NCBI RefSeq assembly: GCF_025751535.1
Contig: NZ_JAOWLC010000005.1
Span: 1-64,000 of the forward strand
Source of the DNA: Lentibacter sp. XHP0401
GTDB taxonomy: Bacteria > Pseudomonadota > Alphaproteobacteria > Rhodobacterales > Rhodobacteraceae
Direction of reading: 5' to 3'
DNA: 64,000 nucleotides
In this document: positions 8,533 through 16,341 of the stretch, one piece after another
Layout: every line of letters starts with the position of its first letter
Numbering within the stretch: position 1 is the stretch's first letter
Notes under the pieces: generated by a model
Databases searched by the model: none
Told to the model about the DNA's origin: nothing
Seen by the model: the letters and a program-made list of their open reading frames with translations, nothing else
Program-made: the position numbers and the translations under genes

Positions 8533-8982
8533 ATGTCAAAAATTCAATTACTTCTGCCACTGGTCGGTCTGCTGCTTGCGGCCTGCACAACCGGGGACAG
8601 CACAGCGACCCCAGCTGCGGCGAACGGGCCGCGTGTTGACCCGCAAGCGCTGACGCCGCAATTCATGGCGTCGAAGAACTTCACCCGCTTTGACTTCAGT
8701 GCCAATGGCAAGACCTATGCGATCTGGCGTAAGCGTGACCCGCTGGTGCGTTCGGACAAGGTGGTCACACAGGTGATGCGTGGCACGCCCTTCACCGCGA
8801 CGGCGGCGGATGATCGCGAGGTGCAGAACATGCTGCGCGATGCATACCGCGCGCAGGGCATCTGCCCCGATGGCCAGCATCCCGGTCTTTTGGGCGTCGG
8901 CTATGGTGCTTGGATCGCCGGGAAAACTCCGTCGTGGAGCGCGAACGTCCGGTGTAGTGCCAAGGTGCAGGCGAACATCTAA
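8533..8982 (+). CDS. Small predicted lipoprotein of unknown function
   Basis: A 149-residue protein with a lipoprotein signal peptide (MSKIQLLLPLVGLLLAAC, lipobox LAAC, Cys at about 18). A low-complexity linker (TTGDSTATPAAANG) leads to a compact domain with a few Cys residues (GICPDGQ, NVRCSAK) that may pair. Codon use is typical of the genome, unlike the surrounding DNA, so I believe the gene. A weak ribosome site (GGGGAAATTC) precedes the ATG. I do not recognise the family. It stands alone between repeat-like blocks and converges on glutamate dehydrogenase. Confidence 0.75.
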   Translation: MSKIQLLLPLVGLLLAACTTGDSTATPAAANGPRVDPQALTPQFMASKNFTRFDFSANGKTYAIWRKRDPLVRSDKVVTQVMRGTPFTATAADDREVQNMLRDAYRAQGICPDGQHPGLLGVGYGAWIAGKTPSWSANVRCSAKVQANI

Positions 8983-9332
8983 CCCCGCAAATCAGTGAAG
9001 TCGTAGTGGCCCCGAAGCCGACGTGGATTGCCGACGGCCAAGGGGGAAAGAGCGTGAAAGCTACCCCCTTGAAAGGATCGGCAGATGAACAGTCGGGGTG
9101 CTCCGTAAGGGGGGGGCGGGATGTGCGGGAGCTCCAAGGCGTCGAGCACTCAAACCCTCGTTTTTGGTAGGAGCCGAAAACGCCCCGTTTAGCGGCACCA
9201 AAAAACCGTTCAAAATCCAAAGGTTTGTTGAACGATTTTGCCTTATGCGTTCATAGCAGACATTCGCCGAGATGCAGAAGTGCGGTATAGAGGGCTCAAT
9301 CCCCACATTCGCCACACCAACCTTCTCTCACG
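8983..9332. other. Intergenic region between convergent genes
   Basis: About 400 bp separate the lipoprotein stop from the gdhA stop. Apart from the inverted-repeat partner (9193-9238) and the terminator at 9334, I see no gene. The frames open here lack codon bias. The stretch around 9245-9300 (containing GCAGACATTCG) resembles a degenerate intergenic sequence I associate from memory with Rhodobacteraceae genomes; this is unverified. Confidence 0.4.
9193..9238 (-). repeat. Inverted-repeat partner B flanking the lipoprotein gene
   Basis: The reverse complement of this block matches 8134-8175 over three ordered words (GTTCAACAAAC, TTTTGAACGG, TTTTGGTG) with small gaps. See partner A for interpretation. 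Confidence 0.5.
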
Positions 9333-9333
9333 A

Positions 9334-9359
9334 AAAAGGCGGCCCGAAAGCCGCCTTTT
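9334..9359. terminator. Bidirectional Rho-independent terminator after gdhA
   Basis: A perfect 10-bp stem AAAAGGCGGC / GCCGCCTTTT with a 6-nt loop. Because both arms carry A/T runs it can end transcripts from either side: gdhA from the right and the lipoprotein from the left. It lies 28 bp beyond the gdhA stop. Confidence 0.85.
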
Positions 9360-9386
9360 CTATCTCCTGCCGCAAAGCGCCGAAGC

Positions 9387-10820
9387 CTAAAGCCCCTTGG
9401 CACGGTAGCTCGCCGCCACTTTCTTGATCGCCACAAGGTAAGCAGCCATGCGCAGGTCAGGCACATCCTCGCGCTCATGCCACACTTCGCGCATGCTCTG
9501 GTAGGCCGTGCGCATCGTGTCATCGAGGCCCGAACGCACAAGCTCAAGCTCGTCCGCGCCGCGCAGATACTTTGACTTGAAGTCAGGCGTCATCGACCAC
9601 GCATCGCCCAGATGGCGGCTCAGGCGTTCAAGCTCGCTCACGATCAGCTCGTGGCGCGCCTCTTCCTGACGGCGGCCCATGCGGCCAAAGCGGATGTGGC
9701 TCAGGTTTTTCACCCATTCAAAGTAAGAAACCGTCACACCACCCGCGTTGGCATACATATCCGGGATAATTACACAGCCATTCTTGCGCAGGATCTCGTC
9801 TGCCCCCGCCGTGATCGGCCCGTTTGCAGCCTCGATGATGAGCGGTGCCTTGATGCGCTCGGCGTTGCCGAGGTTGATAACACCCTCAAGCGCCGCAGGG
9901 ATGAGAATGTCGCAGTCTTCCTCCAACACCACAGAGCCGTCGGGCACATAAGTGGCGTCCGGAAAGCCCGAAACCCCGCCATGTTTCACAATCCAGCCGC
10001 GCACCGCATCAACATCCAGCCCCTTGGGGCTAAACAAGGCGCCGTCGCGCTCGATAATGCCGGTGATGAGCGCACCGTCTTCATCGCCCAGAAACTTCGC
10101 TGCGTGGTAACCCACGTTGCCAAGCCCCTGCACAATCACGCGCTTGCCCTCGAGCTTGCCCTGCATGCCGGCTATTTTCACATCTTCAGGATGGCGGAAA
10201 AACTCGCGTAGCGCATATTGCACACCACGCCCCGTGGCTTCGGTGCGGCCCTGAATGCCGCCCGCGTTGATCGGCTTGCCCGTCACACAAGCCGCCGCGT
10301 TGATATCGGTCGTGTTCATGCGGCGATACTGGTCGGCAATCCACGCCATCTCGCGCTCGCCTGTGCCCATGTCAGGCGCCGGCACGTTCTGGCTCGGGTG
10401 GATCAGATCGCGCTTGGCCAGCTCATAGGCAAAGCGGCGGGTGATCAGCTCGAGCTCGTGTTCGTCATACTGGCGGGGATCAATGCAAAGCCCGCCCTTG
10501 GAGCCGCCAAACGGCGCTTCCACCAGAGCACATTTATACGTCATCAGCGCCGCAAGCGCCTCGACTTCGTCCTGATTGACACCGAGAGCATAGCGGATAC
10601 CGCCCTTCACAGGCTCCATATGCTCGCTGTGCACCGAGCGGTAACCTGTGAACGTCTGGATCTGTCCCCGCAAACGCACGCCAAACCGCACCGTGTAAGT
10701 CGCATTGCAGACCCGGATCTTCTCCTCCAACCCGGGTGGCAGATCCATCACCGCGACAGCACGGTTAAACATCAAATCTACGCTTTCGCGAAAACTCGGT
10801 TCTTTAAAATTGGCGTTCAT
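9387..10820 (-). CDS. gdhA: Glutamate dehydrogenase
   Basis: A 477-residue enzyme of the Glu/Leu/Phe/Val dehydrogenase family, interconverting glutamate and 2-oxoglutarate plus ammonia. The substrate domain contains KGGIRYALGV and the catalytic-Lys loop APFGGSKGG, followed by the conserved PAPDMGTGEREMAWIAD. The cofactor domain has the Rossmann motif VQGLGNVGYHAAKF. The length is slightly above the usual 410-450 residues, with a C-terminal extension. The start at 10820 (MNANFKEPSF) has a GGGAG ribosome site; 30 additional in-frame codons upstream look untranslated. NAD versus NADP preference cannot be told by eye. The gene is divergent from the tad-like genes with a 400-bp intergenic region. 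Confidence 0.93.
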   Translation of the reverse strand: MNANFKEPSFRESVDLMFNRAVAVMDLPPGLEEKIRVCNATYTVRFGVRLRGQIQTFTGYRSVHSEHMEPVKGGIRYALGVNQDEVEALAALMTYKCALVEAPFGGSKGGLCIDPRQYDEHELELITRRFAYELAKRDLIHPSQNVPAPDMGTGEREMAWIADQYRRMNTTDINAAACVTGKPINAGGIQGRTEATGRGVQYALREFFRHPEDVKIAGMQGKLEGKRVIVQGLGNVGYHAAKFLGDEDGALITGIIERDGALFSPKGLDVDAVRGWIVKHGGVSGFPDATYVPDGSVVLEEDCDILIPAALEGVINLGNAERIKAPLIIEAANGPITAGADEILRKNGCVIIPDMYANAGGVTVSYFEWVKNLSHIRFGRMGRRQEEARHELIVSELERLSRHLGDAWSMTPDFKSKYLRGADELELVRSGLDDTMRTAYQSMREVWHEREDVPDLRMAAYLVAIKKVAASYRAKGL

Positions 10821-11220
10821 ATCTTTTCTCCCATTGCTGGCGTCCATGCCGCATTGCAGCGACTCGGGTCCAATGTGCACATTTGTCGCACCTATCTTGC
10901 AAAGGGCCAACCGTCATTCCTGATTGTTAGTGCGCAAAGATTAAAAAACCACTTTCACGAATGGCCCGTCAGGCTGCGCTCGAACCAATCGGCTGCCCTT
11001 CACCCGCCTCAAAAGGTTAACGGAAATTTGCCCCTTTGTTGAACAGCTCGAAACAGTCCGGCCCAAACGGTCCAACCGGTTCCAAAACTCCCCTTTTTCC
11101 CTAAAAAAACCGCATTTCTCGCCCTAATTCCGCCACAGAACTAAACCAAAAGAAACACTGGACCAATGTGAAATGAGTCCCGGCACACCCCGAATCCCGA
11201 TGCCGGGCAGGAGAAGAAAC
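10821..11220. other. Divergent intergenic region between gdhA and the TadG-like gene
   Basis: 400 bp hold the promoters of both neighbours. It is A-rich near 10938-10950 and contains one GTTAACG (half of a CtrA-type site) near 11020 and a homopurine run near the left gene. No ORF with codon bias and no clear operator palindrome was found. Confidence 0.4.
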
Positions 11221-12864
11221 ATGGAACTGACAACTGTCACATCTCGGCGTCGGCGCACCGCAGACCGCTTCATGATGCCCCACAAGATCGCTCCCTTCGT
11301 TCGGCAGTTTGCCAAAGAAGAAGACGGGGTTCTGGTCGCCTTCTCTGTTTACTTTATGCTGATGATCCTCTTCGTCGGGGCGCTCGGTGTCGATATCATG
11401 CGTTTTGAATCCCAGCGCTCGCGCCTGCAACACGTGCTTGACCAAGCCGTGCTCGCCGCCACCGACCTTGATCAGAAAAGCCCGCCTGCAGAGGTTGTGG
11501 CCGACTATTTCATAAAGTCCGGTCTGGCCAATGCCGAGCTTCTTTCAACCGTCGTTGATCAGGGGCTGAACTACCGCGAAGTGACAGCCACGGCGCGTGA
11601 ACTTGTTCCAACACAACTCATGCACATGCTCGGCGTAAACGAGATGATGGCGCCTGCCTCCTCCTCTGCCGAAGAGCGTGTCGACTCTGTCGAAATCTCG
11701 CTGGTGCTCGACGTGTCAGGCTCCATGGATGGCAGCCGTATCGAAAACCTGAAACCCGCCGCCGTCGATTTCGTTGATACCGTTCTGGAACTGTCCGATG
11801 CCGATGACATCTCGATCTCTATCGTGCCCTACGCAACCCAGGTCAGCGCCGGCCCGACACTGCTCAGCCAGTTCAGAACACATGATGACCACGACTATTC
11901 ACATTGCGTGAACTTTGACTCCAGCGATTTTTATTCCACAACCATGGAGCCCCTGAGCGGCGGGTCACGCAGCTATGAGCAGACCAAACACTTCGACGTC
12001 TTCACATATGCCGAAACCGCCGATGATACCGGGCTGGTCGACGATGAACACGACTCTTTGACCGTCTGTCCGAACCGTCCGTCGTCACACATCCTTCCGC
12101 TCAGCAACAACGCCTCAACGCTGCATGGCCAGATCAACGCGCTTGCGGCAGGCGGCAACACTTCGGCCGACCTCGGCATCAAATGGGGCGCAGCCCTGCT
12201 TGACCCGAGCCTGCAACCTGTGGTCAGCAATCTGGTCGCCGCAAACCAGATCGACAATGCGTTTTCCGATCGTCCGCTCGAATACGATGATCCGAACTCG
12301 ATCAAAGTGCTCGTTGTGATGACTGACGGCCAAAACACCAACCAATACATGCTGCGGTCACAGTTTCGCTCTGGCAACTCTGATGTTTACTACAACGCAG
12401 GAAATGACCGTTATGCCGTGAAAAGCGGCAGCTACTACTATAAACAGTCCTCGAGCGGCAACTCGCAGATCCAGTCAAGCTGGAGCAACCGCAGCTGGTC
12501 ACTCGACAGCAACTGGAAGCGGTTGAGCTATGAAGAGCTCTTCGCCAAAGCCAGCCTCGCTTGGGTCGCAAATTACCTCTACGGCCGTCTTGACTATTAC
12601 GCCTGGAACAACTGGTATGATAACCCGCAAACGTCTGTAGGCGGAGGGACAAAAGACTCCCGCATGCAATCCATCTGCAATGCCGCCAAAAACCAGGGTG
12701 TCGTCATCTACACCATCGGCTTTGAAGCCCCGACACACGGCGCAAACGAGCTAAAGGACTGTGCAAGCTCACCCAGCCACTTCTTTGATGTGGATGGCCT
12801 CGAAATCAGCGAAGCCTTCTCGGCCATCGCGCAATCCATTAGCCAGTTGAAGCTTACACAATGA
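11221..12864 (+). CDS. TadG-like pilus assembly protein with von Willebrand factor A domain
   Basis: A 547-residue protein. A short basic N-terminus is followed by a single hydrophobic segment (about residues 35-60, EEDGVLVAFSVYFMLMILFVG) of the TadG/Flp type, then a short domain, then a VWA domain with an intact MIDAS motif (D164-V-S-G-S168). The VWA domain carries a Tyr/Ser/Asn-rich insertion (about 395-465) before its C-terminal half (VIYTIGFEAP). Such proteins assist assembly or surface display of Flp pili. ATG 11221 has an AGGAG ribosome site; an upstream in-frame ATG is less likely. It heads a three-gene operon and overlaps the next gene by ATGA. Confidence 0.87.
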   Translation: MELTTVTSRRRRTADRFMMPHKIAPFVRQFAKEEDGVLVAFSVYFMLMILFVGALGVDIMRFESQRSRLQHVLDQAVLAATDLDQKSPPAEVVADYFIKSGLANAELLSTVVDQGLNYREVTATARELVPTQLMHMLGVNEMMAPASSSAEERVDSVEISLVLDVSGSMDGSRIENLKPAAVDFVDTVLELSDADDISISIVPYATQVSAGPTLLSQFRTHDDHDYSHCVNFDSSDFYSTTMEPLSGGSRSYEQTKHFDVFTYAETADDTGLVDDEHDSLTVCPNRPSSHILPLSNNASTLHGQINALAAGGNTSADLGIKWGAALLDPSLQPVVSNLVAANQIDNAFSDRPLEYDDPNSIKVLVVMTDGQNTNQYMLRSQFRSGNSDVYYNAGNDRYAVKSGSYYYKQSSSGNSQIQSSWSNRSWSLDSNWKRLSYEELFAKASLAWVANYLYGRLDYYAWNNWYDNPQTSVGGGTKDSRMQSICNAAKNQGVVIYTIGFEAPTHGANELKDCASSPSHFFDVDGLEISEAFSAIAQSISQLKLTQ

Positions 12865-13394
12865 GACAGTTCATTCAGAAAATCCGTCGCTTCGGCCGCG
12901 CTGAAGACGGGAACGCAACAGTCGAGTTTGCAATCCTGTTCCCTTTCTTTGTCTTCATGTTCTGCGCCGCCGTCGAGCTTGGCATGGTCACGTTCCGCCA
13001 CTCCATGCTGGAGCGCGGCCTCGATCTGGCCGTGCGCAATGTCCGCCTCACAACAGCGGCAGACTACCAGCACGACGACATCAAGCAAATGGCGTGTGAT
13101 TTTGCAGGTATTTTGCCCAATTGCATGACACAGCTGCACCTCGAAATGCAGCCGCTGGATATGCGCAATTTCACGGCCCCCAGCCGCACAGCACGTTGTT
13201 CGGATATCACCCAGGTGGCCAACCCGCTGAAGCAGTTCAGCAACGGCCAGCAAAACCAGATGATGGTTCTGCGTGCCTGCTTTGTCTTCAAGCCCGTTTT
13301 CCCGCTGACAGGCCTTGGCCGTCACCTCGATTGGGACGGGAACGGTCATGCGTGGATGATCGCGACATCCGCCTTTGTTCAGGAGCCGCTCTAA
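12861..13394 (+). CDS. TadE-like pseudopilin
   Basis: A 177-residue protein with the TadE arrangement: basic N-terminus, the processing-site-like AEDGNATVEFAILFPF with Glu five residues after the conserved Gly, one transmembrane helix (about 23-45), and a periplasmic domain with several Cys (MACDFAG, PNCMTQL, ARCSD, RACFVF). TadE/TadF-type minor pilins are cut by the TadV prepilin peptidase and help assemble Flp pili. It starts within the stop of the VWA gene (ATGA overlap) and is followed by another TadE-like gene with a TAATG junction. Confidence 0.87.
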   Translation: MRQFIQKIRRFGRAEDGNATVEFAILFPFFVFMFCAAVELGMVTFRHSMLERGLDLAVRNVRLTTAADYQHDDIKQMACDFAGILPNCMTQLHLEMQPLDMRNFTAPSRTARCSDITQVANPLKQFSNGQQNQMMVLRACFVFKPVFPLTGLGRHLDWDGNGHAWMIATSAFVQEPL

Positions 13395-13951
13395 TGATCT
13401 GGTCCTATATCAAATCCCGCCTCGTCGCCTTCCGCGACGAAACAGGGGGCACTGTATCAATCGAATTCATCGTTATGGCCCCCATCGTGTTTTGGGCCTA
13501 TGCCTCGATGTTCTCGTGGTTTGATGCCTACCGTCAGGTCGGCGTCCACGAAAAGGCCGCCTTCACTGTGGCGGATATGATCAGCCGCGAAACAGCTCCG
13601 ATTGACGATGATTACATTGATGCAACCCGCGAGCTGGTTCAATTCCTGACACGCACCAGCGAGAATCCCGATCTGCGGGTTTCTGTCATCCGCTTTGTCA
13701 AAAGCCGCAACGAATTTCGTCTGGACTGGTCTTCAAGCCGTGGAGGTTTCAACAGCCTGACCAACGCTCAAGTCAAAAACTGGCATGAAAAACTGCCAAT
13801 GCTGGTCAATCAAGAGCGTATCATTCTCGTCGAAACCAGGATCAACTACACACCGCCCTTCCTCTTCGGTCTGAACGAAGAGAACGAGTTGCAAACCTTC
13901 ATCTTCTCGCGCCCGCGCTTTGCTCCGCAAGTTTGCTGGGAAGACTGCTGA
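13394..13951 (+). CDS. TadE/TadF-like pilus assembly protein
   Basis: A 185-residue protein, third in the operon. It begins MIWSYIKSRLVAFRDETG, then GGTVSIEFIVMAPIVFWAYASMF, which matches the TadE processing site and transmembrane helix (Glu near +5). The periplasmic part (about 45-185) ends in FAPQVCWEDC with two Cys. The start ATG shares its A with the preceding TAA, so the start is secure. A strong terminator follows 27 bp later, so these three genes form a closed transcription unit, separate from the flp-cpa genes at 58-64 kb but likely serving the same pilus. Confidence 0.85.
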   Translation: MIWSYIKSRLVAFRDETGGTVSIEFIVMAPIVFWAYASMFSWFDAYRQVGVHEKAAFTVADMISRETAPIDDDYIDATRELVQFLTRTSENPDLRVSVIRFVKSRNEFRLDWSSSRGGFNSLTNAQVKNWHEKLPMLVNQERIILVETRINYTPPFLFGLNEENELQTFIFSRPRFAPQVCWEDC

Positions 13952-13977
13952 AAAAACAGCCCCGACAACACACATAC

Positions 13978-14016
13978 AAAGGCCGGAGCGATGATCGATC
14001 CCTCGCTCCGGCCTTT
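13978..14016 (+). terminator. Rho-independent terminator of the TadE/G operon
   Basis: A 14-bp perfect stem (AAAGGCCGGAGCGA at 13978-13991 with its complement at 14003-14016), an 11-nt loop and a following T run. It lies 27 bp after the last stop codon. Among the strongest terminators in the window. Confidence 0.92.
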
Positions 14017-14077
14017 TCCTTTGCCTGTCGCACGGCGCGTTAACCTAATTCCTGTTAACACTTGGCCTTTTCAGGCG

Positions 14078-14128
14078 GTGCACGCATGGTGCACGTGTTG
14101 TGCACGCCTATCACCCCCTGGAATCAGC
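14078..14128 (+). repeat. Composite GTGCACG x3 element, copy 1
   Basis: GTGCACG occurs at 14078-14084, 14089-14095 and 14100-14106, an exact 11-bp period, followed after two bases by TATCACCCCC and TGGAATCAGC (to 14128). The same arrangement occurs at 33375-33426 in the same orientation. The element sits between convergent gene ends, so it is not an obvious promoter of a protein gene. GTTAAC words lie on both sides (near 14040, 14054 and 14142). Confidence 0.8.
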
Positions 14129-14168
14129 ACATTTTGCGCCCCGTTAACCCCTCGGGTCGCAGCGAGAA

Positions 14169-15113
14169 CTATCGCTTAACAGTCACCTCTGCGCCGCGCT
14201 CTTCGGGTTCGTCATCCGTCATTTCCGCGGGGAAGCCGGGCGCCGTCACATCAAGCCCCGTCGCCTCTTCCAAACGTTTGATAATATTAGGAGAAAGCTC
14301 GCGCGGACCAAAGCGGCTGATCCCGTCCTGAAAGATGCTGATGAGCAGCGGGTTAAGCTCCAGCGGAACGCCGGCACGGTCGGCAACCTCTTGAAAAAGC
14401 CCGATATCTTTCGCAACCAGGTCCATCGTAAACGAAATATCGCGGCTCCCGTTCAAGATCACCTGCCCTTCCGTCTCATGCACAAAGCTCGTGCCCGAGG
14501 AAATCGCCATCGCTTCATAGGCCACACCGAGGTCCATGCCCGCGCCCTTGGCCACGGTCAAAGCCTCGGCCACAGAGACAAGGTTCGCCGTGGCAAGGAA
14601 GTTCGTCAGCACCTTCAAAACAGAGGCCGACCCCAGCGGCCCGGTGTGCAGGACACGCCGCCCCATAATCGTCAGAAGCGGCAGAATACGCTCGAATGTT
14701 TCGCGCTCACAGCCCGCAAAAATAGAGATATTGCCCGTATCGGCACGATGGCACCCGCCCGAAACGGGGCAATCCACAGCCGCGCCTCCCGCCGCAATCA
14801 CCTCGGCCCCGATGCGCTTCACCTCGGCCTCGTCCGTGGTGCTCATCTCCATCCAGATCTTGCCCTCGCAGACCTCTGGCAGCATCTCCTCAAGCACAGC
14901 GGCGCTGGCCGCGGGGCTCGGCAGGCAAGTGATCACCGCATCACACGCGCGCATCATTTTCGCAGGCGACTCACCTGCAACCGCACCGGCGGCAACCTTG
15001 GCCTTAACAAACTCTTCATTCAAATCATGGACCATAACGTCCACACCATTGCGCAGGAGAGAGCCAGACAACTTCCCCCCCACATTCCCAAGCCCTATAA
15101 ATCCGACCTTCAT
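14169..15113 (-). CDS. NAD(P)-dependent 3-hydroxyisobutyrate dehydrogenase family protein
   Basis: A 314-residue beta-hydroxyacid dehydrogenase. The N-terminus MKVGFIGLGNVGGKLSGSLL is the Rossmann dinucleotide-binding site; DCPVSGGCHRADTG is the substrate-binding signature (DxPVSGG) and the Lys in VLKVLTNFLA is the catalytic Lys. Related enzymes oxidise 3-hydroxyisobutyrate, tartronate semialdehyde or similar acids; the substrate is not determinable here. The start at 15113 has a good GGGAGG ribosome site, whereas 22 upstream in-frame codons do not. The last residues are unusually charged. It stands alone, convergent to the TadE/G operon and divergent from the pirin gene. Confidence 0.88.
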   Translation of the reverse strand: MKVGFIGLGNVGGKLSGSLLRNGVDVMVHDLNEEFVKAKVAAGAVAGESPAKMMRACDAVITCLPSPAASAAVLEEMLPEVCEGKIWMEMSTTDEAEVKRIGAEVIAAGGAAVDCPVSGGCHRADTGNISIFAGCERETFERILPLLTIMGRRVLHTGPLGSASVLKVLTNFLATANLVSVAEALTVAKGAGMDLGVAYEAMAISSGTSFVHETEGQVILNGSRDISFTMDLVAKDIGLFQEVADRAGVPLELNPLLISIFQDGISRFGPRELSPNIIKRLEEATGLDVTAPGFPAEMTDDEPEERGAEVTVKR

Positions 15114-15330
15114 TTTCGCCTCCCTGTGTTGCGTCATCGTTCCGCTCTGCCGTTCGGCCTTCTGGCCCAGAAGCGACACTGCCGTGTGTTTTTGGCGACT
15201 GACAGGGCTTTTTCATGCGGTCACAAGGTCGAGCTGTGCAGAAATGCACATATGCCTCTTCACGACACAGAATTGCGCAATGGTCCCGCCACGCCTACCT
15301 TTTGTCTCACAAGCAACAGGAGCTTAAGTC

Positions 15331-16242
15331 ATGTCCATCCGCCCCATACTCGAAGCCCGCAAAGCCCAAGCCACCATGGAAGGCGCAGGCGTGCATTTGC
15401 ACCGCGCTTTCGGCTTTCACGACCCCTCCGAGCTTGACCCTTTTCTGCTGTTCGATGATTTCCGCAACGAGCATCCCGATCACTACGCCAAAGGCTTCCC
15501 CTGGCATCCCCACCGCGGCATCGAAACCATCACCTATGTCTTGTCGGGCGAGGTTGATCACGCCGACAGCCTCGGCAACGAAGGTCGCCTCACGGCTGGC
15601 GATGTGCAATGGATGACCGCAGGATCAGGCATCATGCATCAGGAAATGCCACGTGGAAACGCCAAGGGCCAGATGCACGGCTTCCAGCTCTGGGCCAACC
15701 TGCCGCAGGATCTCAAAATGACCGACCCGCGCTATCAAGACGTTGAAGCAAAAGAAATTCCAGAAATCATCGACGATGACGGCACGCGCGTTCGCGTCGT
15801 TACAGGCGAATTCTGGGGCAAACGCGGCCCCGTCGATGGCATCGCCGCCGACCCTCAGTATCTCGATGTTTTTGTGCCTGCAGGTGTAAAAAAGACCTTG
15901 CCTATAGACACTTACCGCCGTGCCTTCGCCTATGTCTTCGAGGGCCAGGGCGCCTTTGCCGATGCCAGCGCACCCTCAGGTGTGCTCCTTGAAAAAGAAG
16001 TGATGGGCAAGGAAGTCAACATCCGCGACATGTCAGGCGATCGCACCCTCATCCGCTTCGGAACAGGGGATGAAATCACCGTTCAGGCGGGAGAAGAAGG
16101 TATACGCTTTTTGCTCATCTCCGGCGCCCCCATTCAAGAACCTGTCGCGTGGCACGGCCCCATCGTGATGAACACCAAAGACGAAATCCGCCAAGCCATG
16201 TCAGATCTTCGCAACGGAACCTTCATCAAACCCGCTCACTAA
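15331..16242 (+). CDS. Pirin family protein
   Basis: A 303-residue bicupin. The N-terminal cupin contains the metal-binding pattern typical of pirins: FPWHPHRGIETITYVLSGEVDHADS with two His, a further His in that segment, and Glu in MHQEMP. A C-terminal pirin domain follows (about 180-290, FAYVFEGQGAF). Bacterial pirins are iron-binding proteins, some with quercetinase activity or acting as redox-responsive regulators of central metabolism; the role here is open. A good AGGAG ribosome site precedes the ATG. It ends at a double-hairpin repeat shared with the convergent HAD gene. Confidence 0.93.
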   Translation: MSIRPILEARKAQATMEGAGVHLHRAFGFHDPSELDPFLLFDDFRNEHPDHYAKGFPWHPHRGIETITYVLSGEVDHADSLGNEGRLTAGDVQWMTAGSGIMHQEMPRGNAKGQMHGFQLWANLPQDLKMTDPRYQDVEAKEIPEIIDDDGTRVRVVTGEFWGKRGPVDGIAADPQYLDVFVPAGVKKTLPIDTYRRAFAYVFEGQGAFADASAPSGVLLEKEVMGKEVNIRDMSGDRTLIRFGTGDEITVQAGEEGIRFLLISGAPIQEPVAWHGPIVMNTKDEIRQAMSDLRNGTFIKPAH

Positions 16243-16250
16243 ACAGGCTT

Positions 16251-16333
16251 TCTTATTGCCGAAAATATCCTGGGGAGAGCGCGAGAGGGGCAAAGCCCCT
16301 CTCACTCACCGCGCTTTGGCGAAGCCAAAGCGC
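16251..16333. repeat. Double-hairpin intergenic repeat, copy A
   Basis: Starts TCTTATTGCCGAAAATATCC, then GGGGAGAGCGC. Hairpin 1: GAGAGGGGC (16283-16291), loop AAA, GCCCCTCTC (16295-16303). Hairpin 2: GCGCTTTGGC (16311-16320), loop GAA, GCCAAAGCGC (16324-16333). It lies between the convergent stops of the pirin and HAD genes, where it can act as a bidirectional terminator. Copies B and C lie at 22175 and 25241. Confidence 0.85.
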
Positions 16334-16341
16334 AAACCCTT

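Noticed and set aside
9270-9300. TAGAGGGCTCAATCCCCACA resembling a tRNA T-arm and acceptor end
   Set aside because: No matching anticodon arm, D-arm or acceptor 5' strand upstream; I could not build a cloverleaf.
9061-9315. Open frame on the minus strand between the lipoprotein and gdhA
   Set aside because: No codon bias, no ribosome site, product without recognisable features, and it overlaps the repeat block.
14078-14128. GTGCACG units read as DnaA boxes or as parS sites
   Set aside because: They do not match TTATCCACA-type DnaA boxes or the TGTTTCACGTGAAACA parS site, and no dnaA or parAB is nearby.
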